64,000 nucleotides of DNA from Thozetella sp. PMI_491 (taxonomy: Eukaryota > Ascomycota > Sordariomycetes > Chaetosphaeriales > Chaetosphaeriaceae). Below are positions 58,179 through 64,000 of the stretch, piece after piece. The stretch's first letter is position 1. The number at the start of each line of letters is the position of its first letter. The DNA is taken from positions 336,054 through 400,053 of the forward strand of contig MU270020.1 in NCBI GenBank assembly GCA_021432635.1, in the 5' to 3' direction. Position numbers and translations under genes: made by a program. The notes under the pieces are model-generated. The model searched no databases, was not told the origin of the DNA, and saw nothing but the letters and a program-made list of their open reading frames with translations.

Positions 58179-58688
58179 TAAAGCACGTATTAGTTGTCAG
58201 CGATTCGGCCCCTCATCTCACGTTGCATGCTCGTAGTCGCCGCAAGCTGTTTGGCCGTACAGGGGGCACAGGGGGCACTGTCGTTGCCGCCTAGGCTGTT
58301 TCCGCGAGAGCCGCAATGCGCAAATGAGGGACCACTTTCCTAATTCGTACAACAGACGCCCGAGCTTAAGTCATCCATAGAGGAGGATTCTAGACACTCT
58401 AGCCTAGCGGCCAGGACTAGTAGAGCAGCTTAATAAACTAAAGCATCTGGCTTATTCATCGGTCGCTTGTATTCGTTCGAATGAACACGATGGTTTACTC
58501 TATAAAAGGCGCTGAGTTCAACGCCATAGCAGAGGTGTCCGTACCGACTACCCATAGCAAGCAACACCCTCTGAAGCGTCTCCCAGACATATTCAAGAGC
58601 ACCTTACTTTCTCACAAGCATCAGCAACAGACCAGAGTGAGAGATACTATAGACGTCTTGCGACCTTAACAGCAATCAATTCGGCAAA
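58179..58688. promoter_or_regulatory. Promoter region of the SDR gene
   Basis: No coding exon. A TATA-box-like CTATAAAAG occurs near 58,498-58,507, about 180 bp before the SDR ATG. The CT/CA-rich leader (TCTCACAAGCATCAGCAAC) is typical of fungal 5' UTRs. Confidence 0.45.
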
Positions 58689-59717
58689 ATGGAGAATCTA
58701 CCCCTAGACTTCTTCGTGACGAGCATGCAGTTCACTAAGCATGTCCATCGCGACCAGTACCCAGCCATTGACCCTACCAGCCCCGAACTCTCCATGGCGG
58801 GCAAGGTCGTCATCATCACCGGCGCAAGTCGGGGACTCGGTGCCAGGGTATGCCTGCTCTCCCAGCCATCTCTTGACCTTTCGGTTCTATTTAACTGACC
58901 ATTTGAAAGGGATTTGCCCCTGCCTTCGCGAAAGCTGGAGCCAAGGGCATCGTTCTCGTGGCTCGTGACGCTGCTAAGCTGGACGCAGTCGCTAAGGAGA
59001 TCCACGAGATCAACCCGAACGTCCAGGTACTGGCGGTGTCTACGGACATCAGCGACGAGAAATCTGTAGCATCGCTGTACGAGAAAGTGGCGGCTACGTT
59101 CGGCCATGCCGATATCTTGATCAACAATGCAGGCCTTTTCGGCGCCCAGGGTACCATCAAGGACGTAGACCCCTCGGTTTGGTGGCAGGACTTCGTACGA
59201 TCCCCCTTCCCACGCCACATACCCGCTTTACTCACTAACCTTCTTTATCCCTGACCTACAGTCTGTCAATACGGGAGGAACGTTCCGCATGACCTCGGCC
59301 TACCTAAGGGCCTTGCCCGAGACTAGCCATGGAACCATCATCACCATGACCTCCGGAATGGCCTACCAGGTCTTCCCCGGTACCAGCGCATACTCGCTCA
59401 GCAAACTGATCAATCTGCAAATGGCGGCGCTGGTGGCAGTCGAGAACCCCAACGTGACGTCCATCGCGCTGCACCCCGGCTTGGTCCTCACTGAGATGAC
59501 GGCCGAGCCGTTCAAGAAGTTTTCCCTCGACACGCCCGAGCTAATCGGCGGCACGGGCGTCGCACTATGCACCGAGAAGGGGCGGGCTTTCAGCGGGCGG
59601 TTCATAGCGTGCAACTGGGACATCGATGACCTGAACGAGAAGGCTAAGGAAATCGAGGCCGGCAAGCTCTTGCAGATAGATCTGACAGGAACTTTTGGCG
59701 CGGAGCAGTTCCAGTAA
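58689..59717 (+). CDS. Short-chain dehydrogenase/reductase
   Basis: Three exons (58689-58847, 58910-59194, 59262-59717) sum to 900 nt, 299 residues; the introns are 62 and 67 bp. The classical SDR elements are all present: cofactor loop TGASRGLG at residues 44-51, the stabilising NNAG (ILINNAGLFG), the catalytic Ser in MTSGMAYQ and YSLSK with Tyr192 and Lys196, followed by LHPGLVLTEM. ARDAAK after the second beta strand, with Arg rather than Asp at the key site, favours NADP(H). A 35-residue N-terminal extension precedes the Rossmann fold. The substrate is unknown. A hydrolase gene follows in the same direction and an MFS-type transporter lies nearby. Confidence 0.9.
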
Positions 59718-60320
59718 CCGACTCGCAACGAGCGAATAAGTGGTACTGATACACGAGCCGCATACACAGAATGACAAATAAAGTTGTTCCCCGCATCGGT
59801 TGAGGTCCCTCTGAGGTGTGCTTAGAAGGAGTTAGAGGGCGGAGTTCAGGCTCTTCCATCGGCAGATGCAGACATCAGCCCAGTTGCTTGGTACCATACC
59901 CAAAGATGCGCGTGAATGACCATGCGTGATTATGACCTGTCCTTTTCCGAAACTAGGAATTCGCGGCGCCAAACGGGCAACTCTCTCCGAACCTGTGAGA
60001 AGTCCTAGAGAGAGCTCTAAGACCCGGGTCTAACGGAGACACGGGCCGCCGTGCAACTTTTTAGGCCAGACACAGCCTCAACGGGCAACGGGGACCCGCA
60101 TATCGCCGTGATCGCCGCTGATTAATACATACGACAGCGTATCTGAGCGGGCTAGGTGCTACGCGTAGTCGGGTCCTACAACCACATCTATTAGAGGGCG
60201 AACAATTAGATAAAGGCTGTGTCGCGCCTATGCCTCAACTTCCAGGAATGGGAGATATCCTCGGTAGCTCTTAGATTCCGGAATCATACCGCCCAACTCG
60301 AAACACCAAGCTCACAGATC
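59718..60320. other. Intergenic region between SDR and hydrolase
   Basis: No gene or repeat seen. The hydrolase frame is open upstream to 60219, but without an ATG. Confidence 0.45.
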
Positions 60321-61477
60321 ATGGCTCAACCGACCCCGTTGCCGCGCCCGGCACACCCTGGCTTCAGTGACCACAAGTTCACGGCAGCACACGGGAGCGA
60401 GCTCTCGATACGCGTCTGGCCGGCGGATCCGCCCGTCTCCACGCCGGCCCCGTTCGTGTCGTGGACCCACGGCGGCGGCTTCCTCGCGGGGAACCACTAC
60501 GCCCCGCTGGCTTGGATGGAGCCGGGCTTTCGGCAGAGGGGGTACCACTTGGTCTCGCACAACTACCGCCTGAATCCCCAGGCCAATACTGATGACCAAC
60601 TTGCCGACTGCCTGGCGGCTATTGCCTGGTGCCGCGCCAACTTGCCGAGCATCCTGGGCGCGGACAAGGTCGATGTGGACCGCTACGTCATCTGCGGCGA
60701 GTCGGCGGGCGGACACCTTGTGACGCTGATGGCCCACTACTTGTCCCCTCCACCGCGGGCCGTCATCGACGCGTATGGTATCGTGGACCTCCCCGCCTCT
60801 TGGATTTTCCACGGAGACGGAGAGCCTCCGAACCCCGAGGATGCTCCGGCGTGGGAAGGAGAGTTCTCCGAAGCCGAGCTCGAAGCCTTCCTGGAAGATC
60901 GGGACCCAGCCAATGTGGTGACAGACTCGCTGTTCTGGACGGAGAACAAGTGGTACACGGAGCCTGTCGTGAGCAAGGCCTGGCTCGCCGACTTCAAGTA
61001 CACGCGCCGCATCCGGCTGCAGGGGGAGCTGCATGTCTGGCGCTCTGGCCTCTTCAAGCGGGCGGCAGGGCCCAGGCTGGTCCGGAAAGGCACCCTCCAT
61101 GCCGAGAGATTTGCGGACCGCGCAGCTCTTGAGAAATATGTGCGATCTATCTCCCCAGCCACTCTGCTAGAAGGCAAGACTTGGTACCCGCCCACCGCGT
61201 TTCTGCACGGCAGCGGCGACGAGGACGTGGACTTGGAACAGAGCCAGTCTATGGCCAAGCGGCTCAAGGACATGGGGGTGCCCGTGGTCGAGTGCTATGA
61301 GGAGGGAGAGCCGCACGTATTCGACAACAAGTACACCGTGAGTTGGCAATACGATGTCTGCTTGCAGAAGGAAATGCTAACCCAGATGTTTAGAGCCCTG
61401 ACGTCGAGGGGTGGGAGACTTACATCCAGCCTATCCTGGACTTTTGCAACGAACACGTTGGGCACCTAGCAAAATAG
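60321..61477 (+). CDS. Alpha/beta hydrolase (HSL-like esterase/lipase)
   Basis: Two exons (60321-61337, 61394-61477) give 1101 nt, 366 residues. The 56-bp intron (GTGAGT, branch CTAAC, TTTAG) was chosen because the second exon then reads SPDVEGWETYIQPILDF, the family's usual end; the unspliced frame gives unrelated residues. The oxyanion loop HGGGF is at residues 50-54, the nucleophile elbow GESAG at 126-130 (Ser128), and the later HGSGDEDVD and EPHVFD supply Asp and His. This is the hydrolase_3/hormone-sensitive-lipase pattern. There is no signal peptide, so it is probably intracellular. Substrates could be esters or lactones of a secondary metabolite. It is co-directional with the SDR. Confidence 0.9.
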
Positions 61478-61757
61478 TTGGCTAGTGGTCACGATCATCT
61501 CGTCCAATATTGCACCAACGGCGTCCCATGCCAGCTACTTGCTACTGATAGTCCTTAGGAAATAAGCCTATAGCCAAATAATGTAGGAGTAAGCATCCCG
61601 AGTTACAGCATGACCTAAGACCAAGGTATATGACCTAAAAAACGTTTGAATCCTCCTGTGGATAGTATAGTAAAGTTGATCATGCAACATATATTTGCTA
61701 TTTACATTACATTCATTTTAGGATAGAGCGCGGAGCGATAGAAGATGAAGAGGATCT

Positions 61758-62978
61758 TCAGCTCGGGTTTACAATCATTAATGCTTGCTGCAGAGACGCC
61801 ACGCTCAAAAGGTCGCTCTTCTCTGAGCACGGCTCCGGCCCGTAGTCCTCGCGGCCTGGAGAGGCACGGCCCTGGCCGTTTTTCGCAGTTTCCAGGTACT
61901 CTCTCGCCGTGTCGACCATCTCGTCCGAGTACTTCGATTCCATGAAGCAATCCCGGAAGCTGTCTAGTATGCCGCCTTTCAAGTCCATGCATTGAATCAA
62001 GGTATCACATGCCTCCGGGGTCTGCAACTCATAAGCGATCTGAGACACGAAATGTTCTCGCAATACCGCGTTCTCTTGATGGAGGTCCTCGGATGAGGCG
62101 GCGTCCTGAATAAAGATAGGATATTCATAGAGAAAGTACCGCGGCCCGATGTATGCATACTCAAAGTCGATGACGCCCGTGAGCTTCGGCCCAGACCCGT
62201 CTAGCGCTTCGGTAAAGAGCATGTTCTCTGCATCGAGGTCGGGATGAATCAGGCTGAATGGCGCCTGTAGACACTTCCGAGTGCTCTGTTCTGTCAAGAA
62301 GGTTGAGATCGTCTTTCTGATTTCTGATGAGGTGCTGTCCTCCTTTGGAAGGTGCGCCTCGAGCCCGGAGACGAAAGAGTCGAGATAGTCCTCGGTTGAT
62401 GTGAAAGGCCCTTGTGGTGACTCGTAACAGGGACTAAGAACCGGCCCTATGCCACCATCTGTAAGACAGCCTATCTGGTCGAGCTGAATGGATGAAAATT
62501 GTGCTATAACCGAAGCCACCTCAGAAAGAGCAGCCTTCTTGTGCTCTAGCGAAAGGCCGTCCCAGATAGTGTAGAGGTGGTGGCCCGGCATCTTCTCCAT
62601 CAGCACAAGGGACGCGCCAATGTCGTTCTCATGGCTGAGATCATAGTAGTAAACCTCCGGTACGGGGATTTTGGCATGCTTCTTGAGATGGCGTAGAGTG
62701 GCGATCTCGCTCTCCTCCTTGGCTGTGTTGCCTTGCACGCGGGCAACGCGGGCGATGCATTCGAAGCCAGCCCGCGAGAGAGACTCAAAGGCGGTTTCTC
62801 CCTGCTCGAACTGAAGCGCATAAATCTCATGCCAGGATCCCCGGGTGAGTCTCGTGGCGCTTGTGCACGTGATGTTGAGGTTCTTGCTCGCCGTGTCGAC
62901 CAGCTTAGGGAGGATGAGCTGTAGCTCGGGTGACCCGTCCGACTCCCAACCCGCCCGGGTATTAGAGTATTGAGACAT
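61758..62978 (-). CDS. APH-family phosphotransferase / kinase-like protein
   Basis: A single exon of 406 residues from the ATG at 62978 (MSQYSNTRAG). The same frame opens upstream to 63251, with another ATG at 63128 that would add 50 residues. The kinase-like fold is recognised by the catalytic loop HPDLDAEN (His245, Asp247, Asn252) and the metal-binding DFE (Asp271), as in aminoglycoside-phosphotransferase and choline-kinase-like proteins. The N-lobe contains ECIARVARVQG in place of the usual Lys strand, so activity needs care. Fungal members are numerous and mostly of unknown substrate; antibiotic resistance should not be assumed. Expressed toward the hydrolase gene (convergent, about 280 bp between stops). 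Confidence 0.83.
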   Translation of the reverse strand: MSQYSNTRAGWESDGSPELQLILPKLVDTASKNLNITCTSATRLTRGSWHEIYALQFEQGETAFESLSRAGFECIARVARVQGNTAKEESEIATLRHLKKHAKIPVPEVYYYDLSHENDIGASLVLMEKMPGHHLYTIWDGLSLEHKKAALSEVASVIAQFSSIQLDQIGCLTDGGIGPVLSPCYESPQGPFTSTEDYLDSFVSGLEAHLPKEDSTSSEIRKTISTFLTEQSTRKCLQAPFSLIHPDLDAENMLFTEALDGSGPKLTGVIDFEYAYIGPRYFLYEYPIFIQDAASSEDLHQENAVLREHFVSQIAYELQTPEACDTLIQCMDLKGGILDSFRDCFMESKYSDEMVDTAREYLETAKNGQGRASPGREDYGPEPCSEKSDLLSVASLQQALMIVNPS

Positions 62979-63701
62979 TGGTAATTTCTGTGCGGCTTCC
63001 TTCTCTTTCTTCTCCGTGAAGCTGGCCTGAGGTTGGGAGCGCGTGTTGTATTTACAAGTCTTAGACCAGAGCTCTGTTGCTGGATCCGTTTCAGTGGCGT
63101 TCGAGAAACTTCCTACTGGTGCTGGCATACTCCACTCTACACAATCGGACCCAGGTTTCAACGCATGCAATACGGCTGCGCTCAGAACCGCGTCCCGAAA
63201 GAAAAGGTCAGGTTCTGGCGAGATCGGCGTAGGGATCGGAAGAGGAAACAAGATGATGCAGAACTTGACTGGGTGGGTTTTGCCGATGGCGTCTCATGCG
63301 TCACCTTCCCACGGTTGCTAAATACGGTCTACTTGCCGACTGCGAATGAAAACCCATGACCAGCCCGGTAGCTTCCAGACGCCAAGGCGAATAGCTGCAA
63401 CATTTCTGTCTTGATGTGCAAGCGCCCTATGCCCATCCCACGAATCCCACCGCGGTACCGCTCGACAGGGTCAATCGCAAGCTCATGCTACAGCGTCGTC
63501 CGCCCCACCAAATAGGCTCCGAGCCGTGAGGTAGCCCACGATGAACCATCTTGTGTGCCTAACCAACCTACATGTTCTCAGGGTCTAAACGCAAGGGCTA
63601 CCAGCCATTAACCCACCTCGCTTTGACACAGGAATCTATTGCTTTAAGGTGCGTAAAGGAATGCTAGAGGTCAAGCCGAGATGGCATGCCTGCCAAGCGA
63701 A
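62979..63701. other. Intergenic region between APH-like and transporter genes
   Basis: No gene is supported. It contains the possible N-terminal extension of the APH-like frame (to 63128) and then non-coding sequence before the stop of the partial transporter gene. Confidence 0.45.
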
Positions 63702-64000
63702 TCAAGGATCAGCCACTTCTTGGCCAACAGAGATGATCATGTTCTCCTCGATGTCCTCCTTCTTGCCGTTAGCTCGGCGCGTTTTGCCCCCTCGGATCTG
63801 GGAGGCCGGGATGAGGGTGCAGAGCGCGACGGCGAAGATGACCATGAAACCTCTTGACATCGCCCAGCCGTAGCATTCCCGGACAATATACGCGATTTCT
63901 GGGTTCAAGTCATTCACCGATTCGAGACTCTTCCTGACTTCTGTAACAATTTCGTCAACGTCAAGGTCGAATGGCTCAAGCGCGGTGACCAGGAAGCTGC
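63702..64000 (-). CDS. 3' end of a membrane transporter, probably MFS (partial)
   Basis: The gene runs off the right edge of the window; the last 98 residues are present, ending at TGA 63704-63702. They read EPFDLDVDEIVTEVRKSLES, YIVRECYGWAMSRGFMVIFA, a hydrophobic segment VALCTLIPASQI and a basic/acidic cytosolic tail. A final transmembrane helix after a short loop containing RECYGWAM is the usual end of major facilitator drug/toxin transporters (typical xxCYxxAMSRxF). The family assignment rests on this end only. Confidence 0.6.
   Translation of the reverse strand, partial: SFLVTALEPFDLDVDEIVTEVRKSLESVNDLNPEIAYIVRECYGWAMSRGFMVIFAVALCTLIPASQIRGGKTRRANGKKEDIEENMIISVGQEVADP

Noticed and set aside
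60219-60320. N-terminal extension of the hydrolase frame
   Set aside because: The extension opens with GTG and contains no ATG before 60321. The family N-terminus fits the start at 60321.
60312-61100. 262-codon minus-strand frame over the hydrolase gene
   Set aside because: The plus strand has complete hydrolase motifs; the minus frame is Arg/Val-rich shadow sequence from GC-rich third positions.

Overview
This is nuclear DNA of a filamentous ascomycete (Pezizomycotina, most likely Sordariomycetes). The support is short GT-AG introns with CTAAC-type branch sites, large families restricted to filamentous ascomycetes (HET-domain fragment, NACHT-ankyrin NLR, DUF3433, Zn2Cys6 regulators, PDR transporter), and a gene-sparse, AT-variable accessory layout with decayed genes and a Pogo/Fot-type DNA transposon. 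All gene models below were spliced by hand. Where I give exon sums, the reading frame closes exactly. Layout: (1) 1.8-5.5 kb, a large DUF3433 membrane protein. (2) 5.9-14.3 kb, an apparent regulated-cell-death island: a HET-Q1/RCD-1-like fungal gasdermin, a HET-Q2-like subtilisin protease facing it tail-to-tail with 66 bp between stops, and, divergent from the protease, a zinc-finger/NACHT/ankyrin NLR whose near-identical ankyrin repeats contain an assembly gap. (3) 16.7-17.8 kb, a Fic-domain protein flanked by direct repeats, followed by a decayed Zn2Cys6/C2H2 gene (18.8-20.3 kb). (4) 22.4-32.6 kb, a possible chemical-defence or secondary-metabolite group: a CxxC flavin disulfide oxidoreductase (GliT-like), a PDR-type ABC transporter divergent from a Zn2Cys6 regulator across a promoter with an 11-bp tandem repeat, and a SAM methyltransferase. 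(5) 34.5-38.2 kb, a five-exon 1159-residue ankyrin/STAND-type protein. (6) 38.4-46.1 kb, a gene graveyard: an S41-peptidase fragment, a possible secreted-protein exon, pieces of two membrane proteins and an ABC transporter, then a degenerate 1957-bp Pogo-like element with 44-bp inverted repeats and TA duplication. (7) 46.6-49.1 kb, an intact secreted S41 peptidase. (8) 51.1-54.6 kb, a complete GMP synthase split into 26 exons, extraordinary for an ascomycete. (9) 55.3-64 kb, a HET fragment, a fungal transcription-factor-domain protein lacking a zinc cluster, an SDR, an alpha/beta hydrolase, an APH-family kinase-like protein and the 3' end of an MFS-type transporter. How the parts work together: in the death island the protease is expected to activate the gasdermin by clipping its C-terminus, and the NLR is a candidate upstream sensor. 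The 22-33 kb genes could jointly oxidise, methylate and export a thiol-containing small molecule. The 57-64 kb genes could be a small tailoring/transport group. These functional links are inference from family knowledge and gene order. No tRNA, rRNA or CRISPR was found.
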